Shown here: one piece after another, positions 12,165 to 21,769 of the stretch | Numbering within the stretch: the first letter of the stretch is position 1 | How the letters are laid out: each line of letters opens with the position of its first letter | NCBI GenBank assembly: GCA_030765045.1 | Contig: CM060963.1 | Span: forward strand, 66,394,617-66,458,616 | Source of the DNA: Tenodera sinensis | Taxonomy: Eukaryota; Arthropoda; Insecta; Mantodea; Mantidae | Direction of reading: 5' to 3' | DNA length: 64,000 nt | Position numbers and translations under genes: made by a program | The notes under the pieces: generated by a model | The model's input: only the letters and a program-made list of their open reading frames with translations | Database searches by the model: none | What the model was told of the DNA's origin: nothing

Positions 12165-13895
12165 ATGGAGGGAGATTCGGAAACCAGGATGATGGCAATG
12201 ATGAAAGAATTATTCGCCGAGCTGAAAGAAATGAAGACGGCAAACGACAACCTCGCTGCCAAAATGGAAACGTCATACGACAACCTCGCTGCCGAGCTGA
12301 AAGAGATGAAGACGGCAAACGATAACCTCGCTGCCAAAATGGAAACGTCAAACGACAACCTCGCTGCCGAGCTGAAAGAGATGAAGATGGAACAACTCGG
12401 TGAACTGACTGGCGTGACGGAAGACGTGGAAGAACTCGGCGAAAAGGTGGTAGACCTCTGCCAGCACGTGGACGTCGTGGAGGACGACGGGGAACGTCTT
12501 GGCGCCCTGGTAGTAAGAGTTGACGAGAGCGTCAAAGTACTGGATGCCAGGGGCAGACGGAATAGCGCGGAGCCGGGGAGGGAGCACCTAATGGCCGAGG
12601 CGACAGTTGCGCCCGTTCCTGATGATGTGAGGGAAGACGTGAAACAACTCGGCGAACTGATTGGCGTGACGGAAGACGTGGAACAACTCGGCGAACTGAT
12701 TGGCGTGACGGAAGACGTGGAACAACTCGGCGAACTGATTGGCGTGACGGAAGACGTGGAACAACTCGGCGAACTGATTGGCATGACGGAAGACGTGGAA
12801 CAACTCGGCGAACTGATTGGCGTGACGGAAGGCGTGGAAGAACTCGGCGAAAAGGTGGAAGACCTCTGCCAGCATGTGGACGTCGTGGAGGACGACGGGG
12901 AACGTCTTGGCGCCCTGGTAGTAAGAGTTGACGAGAGCGTCAAAGTACTGGATGCCAGGGGCAGACGGAATAGCACAGACCCGGGGAGGGAGCACCTAGT
13001 GGCCGAGGCGACAGTTGTGCCCGTTTCAGATAACGAAAGTGTCCGTCTCGGGGAAGACAAAGGGGCAGTTCAGGGACGTCGTCGAGGATCCCCTGGAGGA
13101 GTGTGTCGGGTACGTAACCAACCAGGATATGACGTGGAGGATGATCAGCAGGGAAGCGCACAAGCAGGCGAGCAACACGCGAGAACCGACTTGGCGTGTG
13201 ACATGGGAGGACCGTCGGAGCCATCCAAGCACCTGACGCATAGTGCCGTGAACGGAAGAATGGTGGACATCATCGTGGACGGCAGGATACAGGAGAGGCC
13301 GTGCCGAGCACGAGTGAACAGGAGTGCAGCGGTGGACGCGACTCGCGCGGATGTGGCGGGGTTTGTTGCCAGACCCATCGGAAGCAAGGTGGCTGCGAAG
13401 GTGCGCCAGAGAGGTCGGCGGACACGGTACCCAATGAGCCGTTTCCAAGTGCGCAGGATGGCCCGTCAACACACCAGGAAGAAAGGCAACTGGACGAGGG
13501 ACCGTCAAGACCGGCGGTACTGTTGCAAAATTTCGAAGCAGGATGGCATACATCGTCCTACCCGGACCAAGGGACACTATCCAACAGCGATACCTAGGAT
13601 CGTGCCTCCTGGAGAAGAGGTTCGATGGGTTAGTCCACCGGGGCGCAAGGGAGATGCCGCAGTGATAGTGCTGGTCGGGACGACCAGCTCTGAGGAGGGA
13701 GCAGTGTCACCGCGCTCGCCGCATCTAATTGCCGACAACAGCAGTGTCACCCATCGCATTATTGTCGGCACTACCGCAAAGGAGCCGAAGGAAAGAGACA
13801 GAGCATGGCCGCATTGTTGGGGCGCTTGCCGAAAGAGAGAAAAGGATAGAGGCTACTGGAATCTTCTACTTTGTATATCTCACCGCAATAACTGA
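12165..13895 (+). CDS. Gag-like coiled-coil protein of the non-autonomous LTR element
   Basis: The 576-codon frame starts 57 bp after the primer site, the usual place for gag. Residues 1-75 are a Lys/Glu-rich coiled coil with two copies of a 25-residue unit (ELKEMKTANDNLAAKMETS...). Next is a block containing LCQHVDVVEDDGERLGALVV, which occurs twice (near residues 105 and 235). Between them lie five 13-residue units (TEDVEQLGELIGV). Near residue 365 the frame reads GRMVDIIVDG and then RPCRAR, as in retroviral-type protease flanks, but the catalytic DTG position reads NRS. The C-terminal third is Arg-rich and may be read in an unintended frame. The last 64 codons come from the 3' LTR. It presumably assembles RNA particles; there is no zinc knuckle and no polymerase. 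Function is inferred from position. Confidence 0.7.
   Translation: MEGDSETRMMAMMKELFAELKEMKTANDNLAAKMETSYDNLAAELKEMKTANDNLAAKMETSNDNLAAELKEMKMEQLGELTGVTEDVEELGEKVVDLCQHVDVVEDDGERLGALVVRVDESVKVLDARGRRNSAEPGREHLMAEATVAPVPDDVREDVKQLGELIGVTEDVEQLGELIGVTEDVEQLGELIGVTEDVEQLGELIGMTEDVEQLGELIGVTEGVEELGEKVEDLCQHVDVVEDDGERLGALVVRVDESVKVLDARGRRNSTDPGREHLVAEATVVPVSDNESVRLGEDKGAVQGRRRGSPGGVCRVRNQPGYDVEDDQQGSAQAGEQHARTDLACDMGGPSEPSKHLTHSAVNGRMVDIIVDGRIQERPCRARVNRSAAVDATRADVAGFVARPIGSKVAAKVRQRGRRTRYPMSRFQVRRMARQHTRKKGNWTRDRQDRRYCCKISKQDGIHRPTRTKGHYPTAIPRIVPPGEEVRWVSPPGRKGDAAVIVLVGTTSSEEGAVSPRSPHLIADNSSVTHRIIVGTTAKEPKERDRAWPHCWGACRKREKDRGYWNLLLCISHRNN
12217..12366 (+). repeat. two 75-bp tandem units in the Gag-like ORF
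   Basis: 12217-12291 and 12292-12366 are near-identical direct repeats in frame, followed by a partial third unit. They encode 25-residue coiled-coil repeats. Confidence 0.8.
12633..12827 (+). repeat. five tandem 39-bp units in the Gag-like ORF
   Basis: Units start at 12633, 12672, 12711, 12750 and 12789. They differ at single positions only and keep the frame, each coding 13 residues. A diverged sixth unit begins at 12828. A larger duplication (12397-12622 and 12808-13030) flanks and partly overlaps the array. Confidence 0.9.
13692..13704 (+). other. polypurine tract
   Basis: GAGGAGGGAGCAG lies immediately before the 3' LTR, where plus-strand priming of an LTR element is expected. One C interrupts it. 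Confidence 0.6.
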
Positions 13896-14207
13896 ACGTT
13901 CCTGAAGCTTCCAGAATAGTGCCTGGGAGATATAAATAGCGGTAAAGTGCGACAGAAGAGTCAGTCAGACGTATGTGAAGGTTGAGTAGTCGTGCCGACG
14001 GAGACGGACAGACGATGTGGAGAGTTGTGCCGACGGAGAAGAGTCAGTTCTTTGTGTTACGAATTCGGAGCCGTGCTGTTGGAGAATCGGAAAAGACTTT
14101 CTTGTTGTTGCAACGAGTGTACAAAGTTACTGTTTACGGAAATAAAAGTGTTTCTTTATCTCGACTACATCTGTCTACTTTACTTTACAAACCACCAAAA
14201 AGTCACA
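13705..14207 (+). repeat. 3' LTR
   Basis: Same length as the 5' LTR (503 bp) and nearly identical. It supplies the stop codon of the Gag-like ORF and is followed directly by (AT)n. Confidence 0.9.
14141..14146 (+). terminator. polyadenylation signal in the 3' LTR
   Basis: AATAAA, at the position equivalent to 12019-12024 in the 5' LTR and about 210 bp after the TATA box. Confidence 0.6.
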
Positions 14208-14241
14208 ATATATATATATATATACCTGTGTGTGTGTGTGT

Positions 14242-14279
<38 letters not shown>
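14208..14279. repeat. (AT)n-(TG)n compound microsatellite
   Basis: A short AT run (about 14208-14224) is followed by TG repeats to about 14279. The LTR element inserted at its edge: AT repeats also end the 5' flank at 11571-11580. Confidence 0.9.
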
Positions 14280-14281
<2 letters not shown>

Positions 14282-14290
14282 ATAGTACGT

Positions 14291-14322
14291 TGGGCCCAAA
14301 TGACCTCGTTGTCGACGGGCCC
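14291..14322 (-). repeat. GGGCCC-bounded 32-bp motif, copy 2
   Basis: On the minus strand it reads GGGCCCGTCGACAACGAGG, then TCATTTGGGCCCA. This matches the motif at 5219-5250 at all but a few positions. GGGCCC bounds it on both sides. Confidence 0.55.
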
Positions 14323-14526
14323 TTAAACACCGCACACCCAATCACTGTAAGCACGTGAATTCCTAAAGTACGTATGTCATATAGTTATTTTTGGGAATAA
14401 TTTTTCAGCTCTGCACTAACAAAAATTGCAAATGATAACAGATAAGTCCGTTAGTTATTTCTTTTTTCCCTTTTCATTGTTTTTAGATTACATTCTGATA
14501 TGTAATAATTATGACATCATATTCAA

Positions 14527-14931
14527 ATGAATTCCGCTGGATGCTGTGAGGGTAACTTGTCCAATAAAATTCACGATGATTGGGATACAGTTGATGTGTT
14601 CATTCCTCCTGATACAGACAGACTGATAAAAATGGAGCACTACAGTTATTATAGTAAATGTGTTCCCGGTGCAGTTAAGGTACATTTCACTGCCTCTGAA
14701 AAGAATGATACACAGAAAACAAATGACTCTAGGTTTGAAAAGTCAACCAAAAAGAGAAAACTTTGCAACTGACCAACGAGATGCAAAAAAATGCGCTTCC
14801 AAATACACAAGAAATTCCAAAAGATGATCATGCTTCAAATGAAAAATGGGAAGAAATGAGAACATGTTTAAATGATTTTACGCCACTTGAGATTCTGCAA
14901 AAATGTGGTAAACCTTACCACAGTTGATAAA
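14527..14931 (+). pseudogene. piggyBac-like transposase N-terminal remnant
   Basis: The first frame (14527-14771, 81 codons) contains DWDTVDVFIPPDTDRL and VPGAVKVHF, resembling the acidic N-terminal region of PGBD3/PGBD4-type piggyBac proteins. A one-base shift near 14755 continues it as NEKWEEMRTCLNDFTPLEI, which resembles the segment leading into their catalytic domain. It then stops at 14931. The catalytic domain is missing. Downstream at 15067-15071 a TTAA precedes a sequence with AGCCCAGCGGTCTATTTATA, similar to piggyBac subterminal sequence. Assignment rests on remembered family features, so it is moderate. Confidence 0.45.
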
Positions 14932-15239
14932 AAGGCTTTTACCACTGCAAATTTTCAGTAAATATGCGGTTTGGGCTTAAATGATCTGTAATTGCTTTTA
15001 AGAAATAAAATTTAATCATAAAACACATGAACTTGACAGAATGTATTCCTTCATCATTATGGTATGTTTTAATACCGTTAGAGCCCAGCGGTCTATTTAT
15101 AGACTGGGTGATTTTGGGACACTAGGTAAATAAAAAGGCAAACAAAATACATTTTTGACATACTGTATGCTGAACTAATACATTACATACGGTATTTTTT
15201 ATTTTAATTTTTTTAATTTTTGAAGAAAAATAAGTTGGA

Positions 15240-15690
15240 TGTTAACGAGTTAAGCCAATTAGGCTTGTTTCGGTTTCATCCATCAAAACAGTTCCCTCCA
15301 TCTTCTTCTCGGCCTACTTTATATTTCCTTTCCTGTAGGTTTATAGACCATAATTATTCTGGGAATGCGGTATATTATCCATTGCTTATACATGACCCCT
15401 CCAATTATTCCGATATGTGAATTTGTATGTTAAATTGAATATATTTAGCTCCTTTACGCATTTCTTCATTTCTTCTGTCTCTTAAAGTATAAACAGCTAC
15501 ATGTCTTAAAAATCCCATTTTTGCCACCTCAATGTTTCTTCTTTTTTTCGTCGTTGTTCAACATTCAACATTCGGCTCCATACATGAATAGGGTTGCGAC
15601 CACCATTGCTTTATAAAATGCAAATATTTTTTCCTCGTCTTCCCTTTTTCAGGTGTCTTTTTATAGTGCCAAACATCTGATTTAAATATA
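15240..15690 (-). pseudogene. LINE reverse transcriptase C-terminal fragment
   Basis: On the minus strand one frame reads FYKAMVVATLFMYGAEC, then EVAKMGFLRHVAVYTLRDRR and NEEMRKG. This is the typical C-terminal part of RTE- or CR1-like LINE proteins, in which a YG-E-C/W block is followed by an LRR/RN block. A later frame gives SRPRRRW, matching the family's GRPRKRW end. Several stops and shifts interrupt it. It has no relation to the two RNase H-type LINEs elsewhere in the window. The clade is uncertain. Confidence 0.6.
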
Positions 15691-15699
15691 TTAATTTTA

Positions 15700-16209
15700 T
15701 TTCTTATATCTTCATTTTTGAGATATGACACTGCAACCTAATTGCCTAAACCAGTTTATTTGTTCCAATATTCAAAAAAATGTGCACAGGATGAATAATA
15801 ACTAGCCATAAATTATAAACCCAAAGGCACAGACCGAAGAAAATGATAAGCAGACCAAATTGAAGCCGGAACGAATTGAAAAGTCCAAAACCGCGAAATC
15901 GACGAAGAGGTTCTATGTGTACAAAATTAACACTGTCATAACATGTTTTATTTATTTTTCTGTGCTTCTCACGTGGACATAAGGCACATATGGACCGCTT
16001 TGTTCCGTTCGGTGGTACAATTTCTGCCACAGTCCCCATCAGGTGTTCAAATCCACTTGAATTTACCGCATCTCTGGTTGTTTTCTGAGGAGTTAGAAGA
16101 CTTCTTTTTATTTCATGTGAACACCAGCAATGCAGGAATCTGCAATGTTCAAGCATGAAAGTAGCAGTACTGCCACCTGGATAAATCTAAAAACAGCAAA
16201 ACTCCTGCG
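15700..16209. other. no recognisable gene
   Basis: Overlapping frames on both strands (minus 15746-16156, plus 15943-16158) have no recognisable domain. Confidence 0.4.
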
Positions 16210-16222
16210 TAAAAGAAACTTA

Positions 16223-16506
16223 TTCCTCTTTATCTGCTTACCCTCCCTTTATGGAGAGCTTACACCACCTAGACCTTGCAGGCCAGTCTGAAGACCTGGA
16301 AGTGAGTGGTCAGTCAAGCACCAGGTATGGGAGTGAGGAAGAGAATGATATGAAATGCAGGTGAAATGGATGAATGGAAAAGTAATTGTGGGACAATTTG
16401 TGGAATGAATGGCGGGGGAAACCGGAGTAAATCGGCCCAGGCGCCGCATCGTCCGGGCCGCTTAGGTGATAGGCAAGCGGTCTAACAACTCAGCCACGGC
16501 GCCGCC
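16223..16506 (-). mobile_element. tRNA-derived SINE, family A, copy 2
   Basis: A perfect 13-bp direct repeat, TAAAAGAAACTTA, lies at 16210-16222 and 16507-16519. The minus strand begins with GGCGGCGCCGTGGC, as in the copy at 3828-4192, and ends with GGGAGGGTAAGCAG. It is about 80 bp shorter than copy 1 through internal differences. The intact duplication means both ends are original. Confidence 0.85.
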
Positions 16507-16519
16507 TAAAAGAAACTTA

Positions 16520-17046
16520 AGAATTAAATAGAATGGCACCCTTTAATAGGTAGTTAGCACCCCTTATTAATAATTCTTTGTTTATTATACAGACATCGTT
16601 GTTTAGAATGTAATTATTTATTTAAAGGGCATAAAAGGACACGGAAAGGCATAGCTATGCCGTCAGGATACTGTAAATAGAATAGTGCATATTAATTAAC
16701 TTCATAGTATCAATGGGGTCAAAAAAGACTAAAGGGGTATAAGGGTTAACGTCTTACTTCTAGAATGCTTCACCATTTCAACTTCAATGTCGCTAACCAA
16801 GCTAGCAACCTTTGTGGAAACAGCTATATTTATTGTCTTATTGATTGCGCACTATTATCATGTGAATGCGGAAAAGGGATGAACGACACTACACAGAACT
16901 AAACAAAGGCTACAGCTTATTTAGTTCTACTATTTATGCTATTTATTATTTCATGTTAATCAAAAGTTTAACATAGTTCCTGAAGCTCCACAGATAATTA
17001 GGAATGTTTAAGATACTATATGCTATGATGTGCATAGGTTTTCTGC
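16520..17046. other. AT-rich DNA without recognisable genes
   Basis: Nothing is recognised. It lies directly upstream of the G+C-rich candidate promoter. Confidence 0.45.
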
Positions 17047-17083
17047 GTGTCGTGCGCCAGCGAGGCTGGCGTGCGCCAGTTAA

Positions 17084-17091
17084 TGACGTCA
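17084..17091. promoter_or_regulatory. consensus CRE (TGACGTCA) in a G+C-rich patch
   Basis: A full palindromic TGACGTCA lies just after an inverted CGCCAGC / GCTGGCG pair (17056-17072). A candidate start codon follows 110 bp downstream. CREB/ATF proteins bind this octamer; use here is inference. Confidence 0.35.
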
Positions 17092-17200
17092 TGTGTTTGC
17101 ACAGAGTTGGGTTGTAAAAGCGGAGCGATTGTAGTTGAGTTGTCCGTTTCCGTTAACATTCACGAAGAGAACCTTGACATTAACCAGTGGTGGCGCCAAA

Positions 17201-17230
17201 ATGTCCAAGCTTTGGGAAGACAGGCAAAGG
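17201..17230 (+). CDS. candidate first coding exon (MSKLWEDRQR)
   Basis: ATG at 17201 has the insect-like context GCCAAAATG. The frame gives ten codons and then meets AGG|GTAAAT, an acceptable splice donor at 17231. Without splicing it ends a few codons later. The surrounding 200 bp is richer in G+C than its flanks and contains a CRE, so the whole looks like a promoter with a short first exon. No matching downstream exon was identified, and the next 250 bp lead into an LTR. Speculative. Confidence 0.25.
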
Positions 17231-17434
17231 GTAAATAACGGGAACAATGCTAACTAAGAATGAATTTATCAATAATGTTAGTTTTAGGACTGACATTTTG
17301 CACTCAAATATACAATGAAGTGATTATTTCATAGCAATATACATATTACCCCCTATTTATATATGTTCCTCAATGTGTTTATATTGTATATTTGAAAACA
17401 CTTCAGCAGCTAGTTAGTTGCACCAAAATAATAG

Positions 17435-17598
17435 TGCAACGACGGCCACACGCCTCAAAGATGCTCTACCTCACCCCACTGTTCGTAAACACGCGACCCA
17501 ATGACAATCGAGCGGTCAGAACAAAGACGACAATGACCGCGACAGATCAAGCGTTCCCAGACTATTCGAGAAGGTTTCGACTGTCTCTCTCTCTCTCT

Positions 17599-17632
<34 letters not shown>

Positions 17633-17970
17633 GAGAAGTTGAAGAAAAGGGTGTTTTCCAAAGAATTACCCGGAACTTCTTCTCCGCTATATAAGCGATC
17701 CAGTGTTAGAGCAGTTTTTCAAAGTTGACTATTCAGTTAGTTTTTAATTGTTGAAGCACCTTCCAAATTCAGTGTTGGGAAACTGTTTAGTAAGTGTTAC
17801 ACTTGTTGTGAGTCAGAGAGAGTAGAACGACAATAAACAGCTGTCAGTTACAAGGTCACGACCAATCGTAAATTGTGTTAACTATAAAACAGAGGACTAC
17901 GGTTTTGTGATTCAGTTTTAGAAGGGAAAGAAAGTGACATTAAAAGCAAATGGACTTGTCGTTTGTCACA
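17435..17970 (+). repeat. LTR of a second retrotransposon family, copy 1
   Basis: Starts TGCAACGACGGCCACACGCC and ends TTTGTCACA. The start, the GACGACAATGACCG block and the end match the minus-strand LTR at 47114-47663. TATATAAG lies at 17688-17695 and AATAAA at 17833-17838. A CT/poly-T tract (17583-17631) has expanded inside it. No internal region or partner LTR is present and no flanking duplication is visible, so it is a solo or truncated LTR. Confidence 0.7.
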
Positions 17971-19110
17971 ACACCATCGAAAGCTGAAAAATGTCTAAGA
18001 GCCATAATTCTATTGTTTGCACCGTGAGAATGTTTTTCAAGGAAACTTATCTATTCCTGAAGGAAAATTCAAAGAACGCAGTCGCCAGAAGCGGAATAGA
18101 TCGAATTATTGTGTCGCGAAAGAGAAACTAAAAATAAGAAAAAATTAAGCATGCTTTCCCGGAGGAAAGGGAAAATGAATTACCTGAACTTGTTAACGAA
18201 AACTCCTATGACTTTCACATACAGTGCGCTAAGAATGAAATCTAAAACTTCTCCCAAAACGGGTCAACTGCTTTAATTGGATTTATGTAACTGTGTTTGC
18301 TGTAACAAATTATCCAAAGTGCTTATGTCCTCGCCAACACTTTAATTTGTGAGTTCTACTATGTAAAGTAAATTTTAATGATTTTACTATGAAGTGCATT
18401 AGAGCACAGAAAGGAGCACTTGTGATTCTGGAAAGCTCTTCACACACAATAAATTCATCCAAAATTGCATTACATTTAAACAATTGCGCATGGTCTGCTC
18501 TTTTGACATGCTTCTGGAGCGTTGTTACACATTTGGAATGTGTGCAAAATCGTATCAAGAAATAGATAGGAGGACCCTTCGATTTAAATCTCCCTCTCAG
18601 GATATATATAAATGTCCAATACAGTTATTGTGAATAAGGAGCCATTTCACAATAAAAAAAGAAAAGAAAAGAAAAGAAGAAAATAATAATCTGTGTCGAG
18701 TAAAGCAATTACTTATGTTTTACCTCTTAATGGGTAATAATAATGAGCATTTATATCCCTTCGTGGCACCATTGTTTTAACCTTAAAATATGTGGTCTCG
18801 ACTGTTTTATTCTTATGCTTTCTTAGCTATGGAAAACTCAATCATTATTACTTGAACAAATACATAATTTCAGTAACATTCGCAGCTGCCAGGCATAACA
18901 TTTTCATTCGTGTGGATTTGCCCGAGATAGTGACCCCTTCAGCGGTACGGTAAACGCATTGAGCCAGCGTTTGTTTACATCTGACGACAGCAATCTGGTC
19001 GGTCGGGTGTTTTGTTTACAACCGAGAACACACAGTGTGCCTCGAAGCACACTCCGGTCAGATGCAGCTTTGTCAGCACAGTCTCGGATTTTTACAACGG
19101 CGTATTTTTG
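17971..19110. other. AT-rich DNA without recognisable genes
   Basis: A minus-strand frame at 18558-18310 has FCTHSKC followed by QKHVKRADH, a loose zinc-finger-like spacing, but no other support. Short A-rich runs occur near 18655-18690. Confidence 0.4.
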
Positions 19111-19144
<34 letters not shown>

Positions 19145-19214
19145 GTCGTCGTCGTCGTCATCATCACCACCACCACCATCACCACCACCACCACCACCAA
19201 CACCACCAACACCA

Positions 19215-19242
<28 letters not shown>
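19111..19242. repeat. (CAT)n/(CAC)n compound microsatellite
   Basis: CAT repeats, then CGT, CAC/CCA and CAT again. All frames through it on both strands give single-residue runs and are not genes. Confidence 0.95.
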
Positions 19243-19245
<3 letters not shown>

Positions 19246-19652
19246 TTTGAGCATCTTTCCAACATTTGTGAACACAATGAATCAGGTTTTATTGGCCATA
19301 TAAGTGCATATTTTAGTGTCAGGTCATATTTTGGCCAAATATACATATAATTGCAGACTTTTAATCATTTTACATAGTGTTAACACTTCAGATATTTTTG
19401 TAAACATGTCATAACCTCTACGCATCAGCCCATTGTAACATATTGGAGGACTTGACTTGATGCTGCAAACTAATATTGAATAAACTAACTTGAGATTGAG
19501 AAGATGTTCAATAATTTTCACTAAAGTAATTCATTTTCGACCAAAAATGTGCAATTGTTTTCATCCATCATATCAAGAATAACTACATAAAATCCAATTT
19601 CTCTGCAATATTTAAGTATTAAAACACTTCTAATAATTTTTCTTATTTCCAG

Positions 19653-19780
19653 TTTGCCCCGTTGCATCATGTGATGTGGAAGGAAGTTTCTCCAAGTATA
19701 ATACTCTACGTGTGAGCGACCAAAGATCCTTCAAGTTTGACAATTTAAGCTACAGCCAGTGCAATTCTGCTGAAAATTGA
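19653..19780 (+). pseudogene. last-exon remnant of a hAT-like / CGGBP1-like protein
   Basis: After an acceptor-like TTCTTATTTCCAG, one frame reads CPVASCDVEGSFSKYNTLR, then SDQRSFKFDNL and QCNSAEN, and stops at 19780. The order S-C-D-V-E-x-S-F-S-x-Y, then S-D-x-R, then F-x-x-x-N-L is characteristic of the C-terminal end of hAT-derived and CGGBP1-like proteins. No upstream exon was found. It may be a domesticated-gene exon, a processed remnant or a hAT fragment. Confidence 0.5.
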
Positions 19781-19789
19781 GGATATAAG

Positions 19790-20223
19790 AGGTATGAATT
19801 ATTTCATATGTAATCAACTAATCATTAAAAGAAAATGTACATTTTTTGTTTGTTTGTTGTTTTAAGCTGTTGGTCACATTTTCAGAAATTTAGGTTATAT
19901 TTTGGTAATTGCTACAGCATGAATGCATGCATATTGTAGCAAAAGCAAGAGTCCAGCCCAATTACCTTTTTGTCACCTCATTTTCTTCCACATGAATGCA
20001 AAACAACACAGGTCTCTTTTACAGACTTTAACACAGTCTACATTGTTAATGTTTTCTTTCGTAAAGTTTCTCACTATTCTCTGTCTTTCTTCACTTTATC
20101 TGTCTGTTAAAGAGCGGACTCTGAAAATACAAGCACTCAATACTCATTAACTGCTTCGCTATCTCCCTCCATGACGCGCCAGTTCCTTCACAGTTGCATC
20201 ACACACACACACACACACACACA

Positions 20224-20260
<37 letters not shown>

Positions 20261-20689
20261 CCACACACACTAACCACGATGACTCCTGTGCCTGACCGAC
20301 TGACTGGCTACCTGATTCCTCTCGTCACCTCGCCTATATGGTGAACATGACAAACCTGAACCTTTCTCGAACTTATGCAAACACGCTGGCAAGCGGACAC
20401 TTATCGAATAATATGGAATACCCCTTTATGTTCTAGCGCTCTGATTTTTGTCACGTGTTCACAACAGTCGTGCCAGGGAGCCTGATCTTGAGTGCCTTTG
20501 ATACACCGATCGTCCTTTGCTGTGCGCCGCGGCCGGCGTCACACCATTTTAAACGTTTTTAGGCAATAGAAACCTGAGTCCAATTTATCACCTGTCCTCG
20601 CATTGCACAGGGCTGGTTTGACAGTCAAAGGTTGTTTACATATCCCCTGAGGGTACCCAGGAATCGGGGACAAGAATTTACAGAGAGCT
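19790..20689. other. no recognisable gene; CA/CT microsatellite inside
   Basis: CA and CT repeats occupy about 20200-20270. Nothing else is recognised. Confidence 0.5.
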
Positions 20690-20870
20690 AAAACAGTCAA
20701 ACAGGATCAAAGCGAAGTGAAATGAGACGGATAGGAAATTCAGTGGATATAAATTATCCTTCCCATGAGTCAAGAAAGTTGTCCGCGGGAGTCGAGCCCA
20801 CGACACCCCGAATGCGGGCCAGCGCCTAAGTCAACCCACTCGGTTTTCCTATTATCCACCAGCATCTCTT
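20690..20870 (-). mobile_element. tRNA-derived SINE, family C, copy 3
   Basis: The minus strand has ACCGAGTGGGTTGACTTAGG (A-box region), GCCCGCATTCGG, then a B-box-like GGGCTCGACTCCCG and the body block GAATTTCCTATCCGTCTC. The order is the same as at 33000-33225. Confidence 0.7.
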
Positions 20871-21074
20871 TCGCTTCATACTTCTTATTTCCTTTTCATT
20901 CTTCATTTCTTTATTATTCTTCATATTATATCAATATATATCCTTACACTTAATTTTACAGATTAGCTTTACTTGACCGAGCCTTTGTTTTTGTAGATTG
21001 TCAGGACTTTATGGACGTTGCAGTTCAATATTAATAACCATATCTATTCTTAAAGTGCTTAAAAATGCTTTTGA

Positions 21075-21765
21075 TGTCCGCACTCGCGTGACTTTCTCTA
21101 CACACTCTTGTACAAGATATTCTTAAAAATGCTCATTCTTCCATCTACATCATCGAGAGTTTATAGACATGATTTTATTACATATGTATGTTCTTATAAG
21201 TATAAAGGGAAGACGAGAATGATGGATCGTTCGACATTCAGTTTTCTTTCTATATCCGAATAGTGATTTTCTATTTGAGAAAACGTATTAGAAAGTTAAA
21301 AAATAAGAAGGAAGATCTCGGAAATGGTGCGCTCCATAAAAAGATATTCTACATAAATTGTGTGTTTTAACGAGATCTACATTTTTTTAGTTGGATTTTG
21401 CGTATATATTATGGTTTACCAGTTATGCCACTCATCCAAATGAGAGCACTTCAGAAAATTCAAGATATACATTTCATTTGTCATAAAAATATAAAAATCT
21501 TAAAATTATATTCGAATTAAAATCCAATTAAAAGCCATTTAAAAAAAAAAACATTTTTTTTTTTTAAATATACCATGTAGTAGTCAAGGGTGTGGGAATT
21601 TCCTTGAAAATCTTCATTATGCATCCTTGAAACATTCTGAACTCTAAATACTAAAATTGTTATTTAACCAACTTTTGTTTTAAGTTGTGCTGTTAACGGA
21701 CATAAACACACTTAGAAATTTCTCTGCTTCTTTTTTATCTCGGAGATATAAAAATATGTAGGTAT
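21075..21765 (-). repeat. dispersed CA/TG-bearing repeat family, copy F
   Basis: The start (CGCACTCGCGTGACTTTCTC) matches copy G at 52845. Later blocks AAATTGTGTGTTTTAACGAG and TTTAAGTTGTGCTGTTAACG match copies E, H and B. The CA locus is minimal here (a few CA units near 21705). A stretch at about 21130-21300 is not shared with the other copies. Confidence 0.6.
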
Positions 21766-21769
21766 TTAT

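Larger units (their letters stand above)
11583..14207 (+). mobile_element. young non-autonomous LTR retrotransposon with Gag-like ORF
   Basis: Two 503-bp direct repeats (11583-12085 and 13705-14207) start TGTCACC and end AAGTCACA. Apart from a scrambled patch of about 8 nt near the 3' end, they differ at only two positions. A tRNA-Leu-type primer site follows the 5' LTR and a purine tract precedes the 3' LTR. The internal region is only about 1.6 kb and encodes a Gag-like ORF; reverse transcriptase, RNase H and integrase are absent. The element sits in an (AT)n run, so a 4-bp AT-type duplication is likely but cannot be proven. Both LTRs are preceded by AG, so the true LTR may begin at AGTGTCACC. 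It must depend on an autonomous relative for replication. Confidence 0.9.

Noticed and set aside
12128..13060. 310-codon minus-strand frame opposite the Gag-like ORF
   Set aside because: It is the antisense shadow of in-frame tandem repeats. The plus frame fits the primer site and the element's direction.
18310..18558. Zinc-finger-like minus frame as an N-terminal exon of the hAT-like fragment at 19.65 kb
   Set aside because: It is on the opposite strand and only a loose Cys/His spacing supports it.
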